This document shows positions 10,344-20,300 of a DNA stretch of 64,000 bases, in pieces; position 1 is the stretch's first letter; every line of letters begins with the position of its first letter. The notes under the pieces are model-generated. The model searched no databases. It was not told where the DNA came from and saw nothing but the letters and a program-made list of their open reading frames with translations. Origin of the DNA: Pegoplata infirma (lineage: Eukaryota > Arthropoda > Insecta > Diptera > Anthomyiidae); the NCBI GenBank assembly GCA_963921195.1, contig OY992539.1:39874518-39938517 (forward strand), written 5' to 3'. The position numbers and the translations under genes are program-made.

Positions 10344-11668
10344 CACGGTGAGCCTCAGCGATGTTTAGGTTTAACTTTAGTGTCGACGAAAAGTGTAAAC
10401 GCAGTTCGATTTCTATCGCGAAATTAGTGACAATGAAGTTTTTTAAATATCTTCAAAAACTGAGTATGCAGTTTTAATTGTTTTTATATTCAGGTCACAA
10501 AACAGTTAACAGCGAAATCATATTTTCTCAATTTCGCGAGAAATCGCAAAATTTAAAAAAAAAGTAAAAAATTGGAATAAAATTTATTTTTCGCGTAAAT
10601 TAGCAGTCAAGATACTGATTTAAGCAGTTTTACCCCCTTTAACCACATAAAATTTAAACTGCATGCAATATATTTGTCGTTTCTTGATTTTTTTTTTCTT
10701 TATATAAGACACTAAAGAAAAAATAAATTAATTAATATAAAAGCTTGAATAGTAATTTTGCGATTTCTCGGGAAATTGATCATCTATAATTTTTTTGCTT
10801 GCAGTTTTGTCAACTTAAATAACCTCGAATTCAAACTGCATACCACATTTTTGGCGTTAATTTAAGTAAATGTTTTTACAGACCAAAAATAACTCAAAGT
10901 AATGAATAAATAGTAGTTTAGCTAGTTTTTTGGCGATATCTCGAAGAATTGGGCAGCTAGAATTTAAGTGATAACAGCCTTATCACCTTTAATCAATAGC
11001 AAATCAAACTGCATTTCGTGTTTTTCAACAATGTTAAAGAAACTTCTTTTATTAATCAAAACAAGAAAAAACCCCAAAAAGGTGAGCAGCTATAATTTGT
11101 TTGTGGGCAGTTTTAATTTCTTTCAACATGCTCAAATCAAACTGCATACCACTTTTTTTATTATTTCCAAAAAAGCGGTTTTAAATTATAAATAAATAAT
11201 AATAAAAAATTATATAATTACGCGATATCTCGCGAAATTTAACACCTACAATTTCGATGTCAACAGCTGTGTGACCTTTGATCAAGCACAAGTAAAACTG
11301 CATACCATGTTTTTACGAATTTTAAAGAAACGTATCCAAAGATAAAAAAACAAAAAGAAAAACAGCAAAAAATTAATTTCGCGATTTCTCGCGAACTAAA
11401 GAAGATAAGATTTTGATGTTAACTGTTTTGTGACCTTTAAATAAGTAAAATTAAAACTGTATACTCAGTTTTTGAAAATATTTAAAAAACTTCAATGTCA
11501 AAATTTTAAAAAATACAAAAACACTAATTTCGCTATATCTCGCGAATGCGAGCAACTACGATTTCGCTGTTAACAGTTTTGTGACATTTAATCTTGTAGA
11601 AATCGAACTGCGCTTACACTTTTCGTCGACACTAAAGTTCAACCTAAACATCGCTGAGGCTCACCGTG
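10344..11668. mobile_element. TIR element with internal ~155-bp tandem array (copy 1)
   Basis: TIRs of about 72 bp begin CACGGTGAGCCTCAGCGATG and continue through TTTAGGTT and GTGTCGACGAAAAGTGTAA with about two mismatches between ends. Flanks are TATA on both sides (10340-10343; 11669-11672), a TA or TATA duplication. The interior is about seven units of roughly 155 bp, each with AAACTGCATACCA, GCGATWTCTCGCGAAAT and GTTAACAGTTTTGTGACCTT. The inner part of each TIR is itself a diverged unit. No transposase. A second copy is at 29069-30363 in inverted orientation. Confidence 0.85.
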
Positions 11669-11696
11669 TATATAAGCAACGACTAACAAAAAAGAA

Positions 11697-12499
11697 AACA
11701 AGTAAGAAAATTATAGTCGGTCAAGACCGACCATATAATACCCAACACCAGAGTTCCCCGGAAAATGATTCCCATGGACCGATTAGATCTATATGTTTTA
11801 AAATCTTTAATAAGTGTAAAAAACACTCACAAATCAAATTTGAGTGAAATAGGCTTCTATTTGTTAACAATAAACCGCTTAAACTGAATATCGGGCGAAA
11901 TTTTCACAAGGGGCCTGAGTCCAAAACTGGTCCGATGATTACAAGGTTTGATAAGGTTATTTAAGTACGCGTTTAACATACACAAACAAAATTTTAATTA
12001 AATATTTTCTATTTTCATGAAATTTGAGACATTTATGTGAAAATCGGGAAGGTGGTTTGTATGGGGGCTACAAGAAGAACTGGTCCGATTTCTTTGAAAT
12101 TCGGAATGGTGATTTGTGAAGACAAAACATGTTTACCTTCCAAATTTCAAAAAGATACCTATTATAATACGGTTATTAGAGTCATTTGAGCCAAAACTAA
12201 AGAGGACCTTTGTATGGGGGCAAGGTCTAAATATGGACCGATTTTTTCCAATTTCAACAGGCTTCGTCCTTAGGCCAAGAGAGGCTTAAGTTTCAAATTT
12301 CAAGTCAATTGATTCAAAATTGCGACCTGTATCGTGTTTACACCGTTTACATGGACAGACAGACGGACGGACGGACGGACGGACATCACTAAATCGACTC
12401 AAAAAGTGATTCTGAGTCGATCGGTATACTTAAAGGGTAGTTACAAACATCAGCACAAACTCATTATACCCTGTACCACAGTGTGGTGTAGGGTATAAT
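11697..12499 (+). repeat. Family F2 copy, full length, nested in B
   Basis: Starts ACAAGTAAGAAAATTATAGT, with the hairpin GGTCAAGACCGACC, TATAATACCCAACACC, internal phrases GGTCCGATTTCTTTG and ATGGACCGATTTTTTCCAA, a GGAC run at 12354-12384 and the end TACCACAGTGTGGTGTAGGG followed by TATAATTAG. It interrupts family B between AACAAAAAAG and AGAATTACTG, which are contiguous in the minus-strand B copy at 17095-17125. A 5'-truncated sister lies at 26735-27108. Confidence 0.75.
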
Positions 12500-12570
12500 T
12501 AGAATTACTGTTTTTTTTACTTTCTTTAAACCAACAACTTTACTAACTTGGGTTTGTAACTTGGATAATA

Positions 12571-12614
12571 ATTCACCTCGTGGTGAATAACAAAAATATT
12601 CACCAGCTGGTGAA
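12571..12614. repeat. Paired CACC...GGTG hairpins of family B
   Basis: 12571-12588 has 7-bp arms around TCGT (ATTCACC / GGTGAAT). 12599-12614 is a perfect 16-bp palindrome, TTCACCAGCTGGTGAA. The same pair stands beside every CATCAATATTT array in family B (16985-17050, 17380-17445, 36650-36715), so it is a fixed structural module rather than chance. Confidence 0.8.
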
Positions 12615-12629
12615 TAAAACGTAACATAA

Positions 12630-12900
12630 TTGTTTTTCATCAATATTTTTTTTTTTCATCAATATTTTTTTTTTTCGTTAATATTTTTTTTTTTTCATCA
12701 ATATTTTTTTTTTCATCAATATTTTTTTTTTCTCATTAATAATTTTTTTTTCATCAATATTTTTTTTTTCATCAACATTTTTTTTTTATCAATACATATA
12801 TTTTTTTTTCATCAATATTTTTTTTTTTCATCAATATTTTTTTTTTCATCAATATTTTTTTCATCAATTTTTTTTTCATCAATTTTTTTTTATCAATAAT
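12630..12900 (+). repeat. Minisatellite array, unit like TTTTCATCAATATTTTT
   Basis: About 15 imperfect units of 16-21 bp, the length varying by the T-run. The open frame across it (a Phe/Ile-rich peptide) is an artefact of the array. The reverse-strand equivalent is at 15961-16970. Confidence 0.9.
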
Positions 12901-13235
12901 ATGTTTTCATCAAAAACTTTTTGTTATCGACAATAAGACAAACAGATAGATGGATATCACTAGAATGTCTTAGAAAGCTTTATAGATCAATAATATATAA
13001 ATATAATGGGGTCCTCGACCGATATTTCAATGCCTTTTGCATGGAATGACAAATTAATATAGCGTTATTTTTCCTAGAAAAATTTTGCTTTGGAAAGAAC
13101 ACCTATTTATACAGCAAAACATTATCATGATTCAAGGGTTTGGGCACGAGTACAAACTTCACAGACATTTTAACTCAAAAATCAAACCGAGCTGATACCG
13201 AATGTTTGACCTTAAATACAAATGTTAAAACTTCT

Positions 13236-13350
13236 AGGGGCTTATTCATAATGCTGTACTTAAAGTAGGTTTATTTGACAAATATTCATGCAATATCAGT
13301 CAAATAAACCTACATTAGATTTAATTTACTCATTATGAATAACCCAGCTA
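13236..13350. mobile_element. Short palindromic MITE, ~115 bp
   Basis: TAGGGGCTTATTCATAATG at the left is mirrored by CATTATGAATAACCCAGCTA at the right, and the interior AGGTTTATTTGAC mirrors GTCAAATAAACCT around about 13292. It is near-complete as a hairpin. It sits at the end of the family B copy, just after wording shared with 38390. Confidence 0.7.
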
Positions 13351-14149
13351 GTATTTAAGTGCCACCCTAGTATAGAACATACATACCTTCACTACTCCAC
13401 CCACCCTTTAGAAAAACCTTCTCATATCGTACCATATCATATCGTATGTATGTAAATTTTTATAATTTGGTATCACAGGTCAAGTAACTTAAAGATTAAT
13501 TATGCAAAACGATGCGTCGTTTTTTTGGTAAAAAAAAATTAAATAATGTAGTTAAGGGTTAAATGATTCATGGTGAGCTACCATAAATAACCTTAAGTCC
13601 TGCCAGCTACTCTTTTTTTATGGCATCATACATAAACGTTTCATTTTAATTTTATACTAACTTTTTGTTGAACCCTACACCAGTTGAAAGAGTTGAGTGT
13701 TAGAGGGTTTTTATGTTTGTGATTTTTGGCTCAAATGAAAAACTTCTAAAAATCTTCGAGTAATTTTATGCTTTCTTTGAAATCTGCAAATTTTGAGTGA
13801 AAATAAATTTTGAGTGAAAAAAAATTTTGAGTGAAAAAAAATTTTGAGTGAAAAAACTTTTGATTGCAAAAAACAATTGAGTGGAAAATGTTTTGAGTGG
13901 AAAAAAAATCGTTGGAAACATTTTAAGAAAACAAATGAGTAAAAGAGTTTTGACAAAAACTCGTTCATTTCGTTTGCACGTTCATACCATTTCGTTCCGG
14001 TTTTCTCCCAATTTCATTACATTCCATGAATGTTTCATTATTTTCCCTACAACATAAAAAAATTAGGTTTATCACAATAGATATAGAAAGCAACATTTGA
14101 CCCAACTTTAACCACTACCAAAGCTAGAATCGGAATTTACAAAAAAGTA
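13351..14149. other. AT-rich stretch with a short GTGAAAAAA(A/C)TTTTGA run
   Basis: 13795-13900 holds about seven copies of a 16-20-bp unit containing TTTTGAGTG(A/G)AAAA, a small minisatellite. The minus-strand frame over it is low complexity. The rest of the stretch has no recognised feature. Confidence 0.6.
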
Positions 14150-14390
14150 TTTTTTTCCGAATGTTTTTCCGCTGGAGAGAAAATAAAAAAGTACCAGGAG
14201 ATAAAAAAAAGTACCAAAATACACTACTTTACTTCTTAGAATCGGAATTTAAAACAAAATTAAGTTTTTCGAATATTTTTCCGCCGGAGATGATAAAAAA
14301 AAAAAGTACCAGGAAATCAAAAAATACCAAAGTAAATTTTTTTTCTCCTTTTGCCCCTTGAAATCGGAATTTCTGAAAATTATCTTAATA
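14150..14390 (+). repeat. AAGTACC-family fragment
   Basis: Two units: TAGAATCGGAATTT, TTTTTCCGCYGGAGA and AAAAAAGTACCAGGA. These are the family wording seen at 4050-4790 and 60944-62470. Confidence 0.65.
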
Positions 14391-15474
14391 AGCTTTCCAT
14401 TGCTTAAAATAATGTAGCTAATTTAAAGGTCGAACTTTTGGTCTTTTAGGATGTTTATTTTTCTTGTTGGTTATTTCAAATTTTAGTAGTCAGTCGTTAC
14501 AATTTGTATCTAAAGTTGGGGGGTTTGAGTGGTTTTAACAATTTATTTTTATAACTTTGTTAGTGTAATGTTGCCCTTTTTTCATCTTTTCACTTTTTTT
14601 ATACCATTTTTTTTTGAAGGCCAAGGTCTGTATAGCAAATAAATTTCGATTTACTTTTTTAATGACAAAATGTTATGGAGTTTGTGTGTTTTAGTGCTTG
14701 ATATGTTGATGACGCTGACGTGGAATGGTATCGTAAATGTTTATTAAAATTCCACACATGTTATTTCCGTATGAAAAATATATGCAAATTTTGGTTAAAT
14801 TGCAAAATGAAAAATGTAAGAAAAAAAAAAAAAACGATTTTGAAAATGGTATGCGTGTAAGTCTATGTAGATTTAAATAATTTAATTGGCCTGTGGTGGT
14901 GTTTCAGAATAAATTTTGTTTTAATTTTTAGTAAAATTTTGTCGACTACATTTATGACTCCTTTTTTTTTTTAACCCGTTCATTTGCACACAAAACATTG
15001 AAGCCAAAATTTTTTTATTTTTGACTGTGTTTTTAAGTGTATACCGATCGACTCAGATGTGGAGAATAGAAATTTCTTCAAATATAACTTATTTTTTTTT
15101 AATTAATTTCAAATTGCATTTAAGGCAAAACAAGCATAATACGATAATCAAAAATATACATCTGTTTTAAACTGCTATAAGAAAATAATAGGGGCACATT
15201 CGCCATTTTTATGAAGTGCTGTAAAACCTTAACCAATAGACTTTTTTACTGGATTTTTTTCATTACAGAAGCTACATATGTCAGCTTTAAAATGCATATT
15301 CTAAATGGAATTTATCTGTTTGCCTTCTCTTATAATTTTTTAATTTTTTAGAGTAACCCAAATCGGTGAAACTGCCCCATCAATGGGGCACATTCACCAA
15401 TAGGGTAGGGCACAAAAACAGACACAAAAATGTCTGCGAAGTTTGTAATATTGCCCAAACCATTGAATCGTGAT
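14391..15474. other. AT-rich stretch, nothing recognised
   Basis: Mostly unique-looking sequence with long T-runs. GGGGCACATTCGCCATTTTT at 15190 and GGGGCACATTCACCAATAGG near 15383 form a pair about 195 bp apart, possibly an old direct repeat. No gene. Confidence 0.4.
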
Positions 15475-15726
15475 AATGTTTTGCGGTATAAATAGGTATA
15501 ATTTTCTAAGAAAAATTTTTCTAACAAAAATAATGCTATATTAATTTGTCATTCCATGCAAAACGCATTGAAATATCGGTCGAAGACCCCATTATGTTTA
15601 TATATTATTGATCCTTTAAAGTTTCTAAGACATCGATCTATCTATTTGTGTATGTTTGTCGATTACTAAAGATTGTGATGAAAAAACTTTATAATGAAAA
15701 AATTTATTGATAAAAAAATACTACTA

Positions 15727-15959
15727 TCCCGGCTAAAAATAAAGTTTTCAAACGCATGTACTATCATATATGACAATTTATGTTAAGGATGGACCAATAT
15801 ATGATCGCATATTATCATATGTTCTTCCATATATGGTCATATATTGAATAAGCGCCAATTTTAATATATGTTGTTATATGATCATATATGTTTCCGAATT
15901 AATGATGTATGGTCAGATGTTTTCATATATGCTCATATACAATTTATTTTTAGCCGGGA
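15727..15959. mobile_element. MITE, 233 bp, perfect 17-bp TIRs, TA TSD
   Basis: TIRs TCCCGGCTAAAAATAAA match perfectly at both ends. TA is duplicated at 15725-15726 and 15960-15961. The interior is rich in ATATATG/CATATAT. TA duplication with short perfect TIRs suits a Tc1/mariner-type MITE. It is inserted in the family B minisatellite and looks young. Confidence 0.9.
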
Positions 15960-15960
15960 T

Positions 15961-16970
15961 ATAATAAAAAAATAAAAATTTGATAAGAAAATTTTTGATG
16001 AAAACAAAAATTATTGAACAAAAAATGTATAAACAAAAAATGTATGAACAAAAAATGTATGAACAAATAATATTGATGAAAAAAATATTGATGAAAATAA
16101 AATAAATATTGATGAAAAAATATTGATGAAAAAAAAATATTGATGAAAAAAAATATTGATGAAAAAAATATTGATGAACAAATGTATTGAAAAGAAAATA
16201 TATTGATGAAAAAAAATATTGAGGCAAAAAAATATTAATGAAAAAAATATTGATTAGAAAAAAATATTGATGAGAAAAAAATATTTATGAAAAAAATATT
16301 GATGAGAAAAAATATTGATAAAAAAAAATGTTGATGAAAAAAAAAATATTGATAAGAAAAAATATTGATGAAAAAAATATTGATTTAAGAAAAAATATTG
16401 ATGAAAAAAAAAATATTGATGAAAAAACAATATTGATGAGAAAAATATTGATGAGAAAAAATATTGATTTAAGAAAAAATATTGATGAAAAAAAAAAAAA
16501 TAGATTAAAAAAAATATTTAATAAAATAAATGTTGAAAAGAAAATTTTTGATGAAAAAAAAAATTATTGAACAAAAATGTATGAACAAATAATATTGATG
16601 AAAAAAAATATTGATAAAAAAAATATTGATGAGAAAAAAATGTTAATGAAAAAAATATTGATGAAAAAATGTATTGATAAGAAAAAATATTGATGAAAAA
16701 AAATATTGATGAAAAAAAATATTGAGGAAAAAAAATATTGATGAAAAATATGGATTAGAAAAAAATATTGATAAGAAAAAAATATTTATGAAAAAAAATA
16801 TTGATGAGAAAAAATATTGATGAAAAAAAATATTGATGAAAAAAAAATATTGTGGAAAAAATATTGATGAAAAAAATATTGATTAGAAAAAACTATTGAT
16901 GAGAAAAAAATATTTATGAAAAAAAATATTGATGAAAAAAAATATTGAAAAAAAATTATGAAAAACAATT
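15961..16970 (-). repeat. ATATTGATGAAAA minisatellite, ~1 kb
   Basis: About 50 imperfect units of 16-22 bp with variants (ATTGATTAGAAAAAAAT, ATTTATGAAAAAA, ATTGAGGAAAAA). This is the longest of the B arrays. Variant units recur in blocks, for example the series at 16190-16290 resembles 16720-16810 and 16850-16930, suggesting higher-order duplication of multi-unit segments. Confidence 0.85.
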
Positions 16971-17606
16971 GTGTTACGTTTTATTCAGCAGCTGGTGAAG
17001 TTTTTTATTCACCACGAGGTGATTTTTTTTATTCACCACGAGGTGAATTATTATCCAAGTTGCAAACTCAAGTTACTAAAATTTTTGGTTTTTAGAAAAT
17101 AAAAACAGTTATTCTTATTTTATTTTTTGTTAATCGTTGGCTTTTGTAGTCAAACTGAGGTGGCGTCCTGCAACTTTTTTAAAATTTGACAACAGCCTAA
17201 AAATATTATCATGGAAAAAAATATTGAGGAAAAAAATATTGATGAAAAAAATATAGATGAGAAAAAAATATTGATGAGAAAAAAATATTGATAAAATAAA
17301 AAATATTGATGAAAAAAATATTGATGAAAAAATATTAATGAGAAAAAAATTTATGAAAAACAATTGTGTTACGTTTTATTCACTAGCTGGTGAATTTTTC
17401 TATTCACCACGAGGTGATTTTTTTTATTCACCACGAGGTGAATTATTATACAAGTTGCAAACTCAAGTTACTAAAATGTTTTGTTTTAAGAAAATAAAAC
17501 AGTAATTCTTATTTTATTTTTTGTTAATCGTTGGCTTTTGTAGTCAAACTGAGATGGCGTCTGCAACTTTTTTTAAAATTTGACAACAGCCTAAAAATAT
17601 TATCAT
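16955..17606 (-). repeat. Tandem duplication of the B terminal module (~393-bp period)
   Basis: 16955-17212 and 17347-17606 carry the same series: AACAATTGTGTTACGTTTTA, a hairpin, two CACCACGAGGTGA blocks, AAACTCAAGTTACTAAAAT, TAATCGTTGGCTTTTGTAGT, GGTGGCGTC, ACAGCCTAAAAATATTATCA. A short ATATTGATGAAAA array (17213-17355) lies between. Differences are few, so the duplication is recent. Confidence 0.8.
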
Positions 17607-17779
17607 GTTAAAAAATTTTTTACAGGCAAAAAATCAATAAAAACACTTTTCCGGTAATGTAGAAATACTAACTCATAGTTTAAACTAAAAAAAAAAAAAT
17701 TTTTTTTACTTTATTTGAAACTTTCCGATTTTAAGGTCACAAACAGAACCCAAAGACATTGGACTGACTATAGGTAAAA

Positions 17780-18110
17780 TTTTTTTTGTGTCAATATTGA
17801 CTATAAAAGGCAACTTCTCCGACCCTGACGACTTTGAAATTCGAAAAAAAGCTAAATTTGCTCCACCCTTATGTATAAATTACTGATCCATGATTATTTG
17901 TAAGACCTTTTAGCGATGTCAGTCCTTCCGTCTGTCTGGGTAGAACACGCTGCATTCTATACCAAAAGAGATAGCCTCGAGAAAATTTGTAAAAATTGTG
18001 TTGTGGTCATAGGCCGGTCAAATTTGGAAATGACGAAAAAGGCAAGATCGGACTACATTTTTGAGGGTATAAAGATTGGTCACAACAGAATGTAATGCTT
18101 GTTCTTGTTT
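17780..18110. repeat. Decayed fly-type interspersed repeat (F-like)
   Basis: GTCAGTCCTTCCGTCTGTCTG, AACACGCTGCATTCTATACC, a 'gagggtataaag' end and GACCCTGACGACTTTG resemble the general plan of the F families (CGTCTGTCTG core, GGGTATA end) but belong to another subfamily. No boundaries set. Confidence 0.5.
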
Positions 18111-18337
18111 AAATTGTGTATTTTACGTCTAAAACGTGTAAAGAACTTATGGCTTAACTGCACTTAAAGAAAAAGTTTCATAATGTTTATGAAAACTGTC
18201 ATAAATATAATAAAAATCTTCATTAAATGTAAATGAAGCATTTTCATAATTGTTCATACGGTCAGTATTTATGAAATATATCATTAAATTTTATATATAA
18301 AATGAAAATTCTTAAAATTTGTATGAAGTTTTTATTA

Positions 18338-19435
18338 CACAGAAAAACCGAATTGTTATATTGAGCCATATATCTGTGAATACAATTAACTTTTTCACTG
18401 AAAGTGCTCCTATACGGAAATTTGTGATATCAACTAACGTTTGTAAATATTGATTGTTGAAAAAAAATGTAAAAAAAAGTGATAAACGAGTTTGTAATAG
18501 TTCTCTAAAATTATTATTTGTATTGACAAACGTACAAAATCTTGAATTTTTTTTCAACAAAGAAATTCAACAAACACAAACACAATTAGTTGATCTGACA
18601 AACGGTATAATTTTTTTTTTGTTCAACAAAGAAATTCAACAAACACAAAAACTATTTGTTGACATGATAAAATAATTTTGAAATAAAATTACTTGACTGA
18701 CAAGGGAAGTCTCCCTGGTGTCACCCTCCGATCTTTATGAAATTTGGATATGTTGTTAAGAACGAAAATTAATTCGACACGTATTTTTTTTAGGGACCAA
18801 ACTCATTTTTAGGGGGGGGGGGTGGATTTGTATGGGGGAAGTTGCCATTTTTCAGTTTTTTACGATTTATGCCTATTTAAACAAAATTAATATAGGCATG
18901 TGTAGTATCCGATTTAAGGCATTAAAAATACCTATCTCGCGGTGCTAACAACGGGTCAAAAAAGTTAATATTTTTTGACTTATTAACAAAAATGTTCCAA
19001 AATTTTGGTATTTTACTCAATATGACAAAAAGTTGTGCATGTTTGGACACGTTCTTAGCACACGTAGATAGGTTTTCCAAATATCTTACATCACTAGGTT
19101 TCTTTGCATAATATAGGAGATAAACGAAAAAAACTGAAAATGGCCTTGTCTTCCCCCCTCCTTTTTACCCGCTAAATATGAATTTGGGCCGCTAAAAAAA
19201 TACGTGTCCCTTTATTTTTTCTGTTCTACAAAATAAAACCAATTCCATAAAGATCCGCGGGTTACACTAGGGAGACTTCCCTTGTGAGTTTGTTAAAAAC
19301 AAAATTGAAGTTTTGTATTATAGACTAACAGGCGGCCATTTTTATTAAATGTTTGGTTGATATCATATTTGGTTGATTTACAATTGCTGTTTGTTGATTT
19401 AAATTTGACGATTTTACATTCTGTGTAATATATAT
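18338..19435. mobile_element. CACAGAA-ended TA element, itself interrupted
   Basis: CACAGAAAAACCGAAT at the left and CACAGAATGTAAAATCG (reverse complement) at the right, with TA at 18336-18337 and 19436-19437. The interior holds repeats of AACAAAGAAATTCAACAAAC (18557 and 18633) and TTTGTTGA-type words. A 584-bp element is nested at 18701-19284. Confidence 0.65.
18701..19284. mobile_element. CAAGGGAAGTCTCCC TIR element, 584 bp
   Basis: TIR CAAGGGAAGTCTCCCT is perfect at both ends and continues imperfectly (GTGT(C/A)ACCC, ATCTTTATGRAATT). Flanks are TGA on both sides, a possible 3-bp TSD. The interior is partly palindromic (AAAAAAATACGTGTCCC against its mirror at 18778-18795). It is the youngest layer of a triple nest, by the perfection of its ends. 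Related ends are at 1505 and 31244. Confidence 0.8.
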
Positions 19436-19436
19436 T

Positions 19437-19690
19437 TATTTTTTCTAATATTTTTATCAGCATCGCTGATCATCTTCCGGAATATTTAAAATATTTTTAA
19501 ACCGACGTTGAGTTGAGGTCTTCTTTATTACTTTTTAAATTTTTGACAAAAATATTGCTTTGTAATTTTTTGTTCAAAAGAAGTCCTCAACTAAACGTCG
19601 GTTTAAAAATATTTTAAATATCCCTGAAGATGATCAACGATACTAATGGAAATATTGAAAAAAAAAAAAAATATATTTAAATAAATAAAA
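19437..19690. repeat. Palindromic MITE inside family P
   Basis: The left arm (CAGCATCGCTGATCATCTTC, AATATTTAAAATATTTTTAA, ACCGACGTTGAGTTGAGG) is mirrored by the right arm (CCTCAACTAAACGTCGGTTT, AAAATATTTTAAATATCCCT, GAAGATGATCAACGATACT). The centre is near 19555. Arms of about 100 bp would form a long hairpin. Confidence 0.75.
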
Positions 19691-20300
19691 AAATATTTTT
19701 TTTTCGGCTTTTGGTGAAGTGTTTCATAAATACTATGATTTTACTTTTATTTTTGTTATTATTTGATGATATTTATCAAACTATTTCATAGTATTTATGA
19801 AAGATTTCATAATGAAATGTTTCCTAAAATGTATGAATAATGAAATAGTTCCATAAATATAATGAAATACTTAAAATAATTATTATTTCTTTGAAATGTT
19901 TCATAGTATTTATGAAAGATTTCATAATATTTATGAAACAGTTACATTAGACAAACTTTAATGACAAGTTTCATTATATTTATGAAAAGGTTTCATAGTT
20001 TTTATGAAATGTTTTACTAATATATACACAATTTTTTTGAAATTAAATTTATGATATTTACATTGGAAGAACTATTACTAGAAACTAAAAAAAATTCTCC
20101 CAGACATCTGGCATCGTTTTAGTCATATAAAACGTTTATAAATTTTTTTATGAAATCTTAAAATTTTATGAAGTGCATTTCATAGCTTTTTTCATAAACT
20201 TCATTATATTTATGAAAGTTTCATAAATATAATGAAATTTTATGACAAAACTATTTATAAAACCATGTCATAAATATTATGAAGCATTTTTCGCTGAGTG

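Larger units (their letters stand above)
10275..13160 (+). mobile_element. Family B copy with two nested insertions
   Basis: Left part ATGATAATGTTTTTAGGCTG, GTTGCAGGACGCCACCTCAG, TTTGACTATA, then two insertions (10344-11668 and 11697-12499), then AGAATTACTGTTTT, hairpins at 12571-12588 and 12599-12614, AAAACGTAACATAATTG, the CATCAATATTTTT array and the tail TCGACCGATATTTCAATGCC, ATTATCATGATTCAAGGGTT. The other copies (15475-17640 on the minus strand; 33320-38380) show the uninterrupted wording TTTGACTACAAAAGCCAACG followed by ATTAACAAAA, which proves that both inner blocks are insertions. No coding sequence. Confidence 0.75.
15475..17640 (-). mobile_element. Family B copy, minus strand, with duplicated end module
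   Basis: The reverse complement of B. The tail segment (ATTGAAATATCGGTCGAAGA; CAAACCATTGAATCGTGATA) comes first, then an ATATTGATGAAAA array of about 1 kb (interrupted by a MITE), the hairpin module, the conserved block with GGTGGCGTCCTGCAAC, a second small array (17213-17355) and the hairpin-plus-block module again (17347-17606). The repeated module makes this a partial dimer. No coding sequence. Confidence 0.75.
18161..20300 (-). mobile_element. Family P (TTTCATAAATATAATGAA) element with nested insertions
   Basis: TIR-like ends: CACTTAAAGAAAAAGTTTCA at the left and (reverse complement of the right end) CACTCAGCGAAAAATGCTTC. The body is saturated with TTTCATAAATA/TATTTATGAAA units in both orientations, giving strong self-complementarity. 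A sister copy in the opposite orientation is at 52316-53587. It is interrupted by 18338-19435 and by the palindrome at 19437-19690. No coding sequence. Confidence 0.75.

Noticed and set aside
12630..12899. 89-codon Phe/Ile/Asn-rich open frame
   Set aside because: It is the translation of the CATCAATATTT minisatellite; similar frames at 16328-16570, 16786-16968, 17130-17363, 36724-36933 and 37725-38177 arise the same way.
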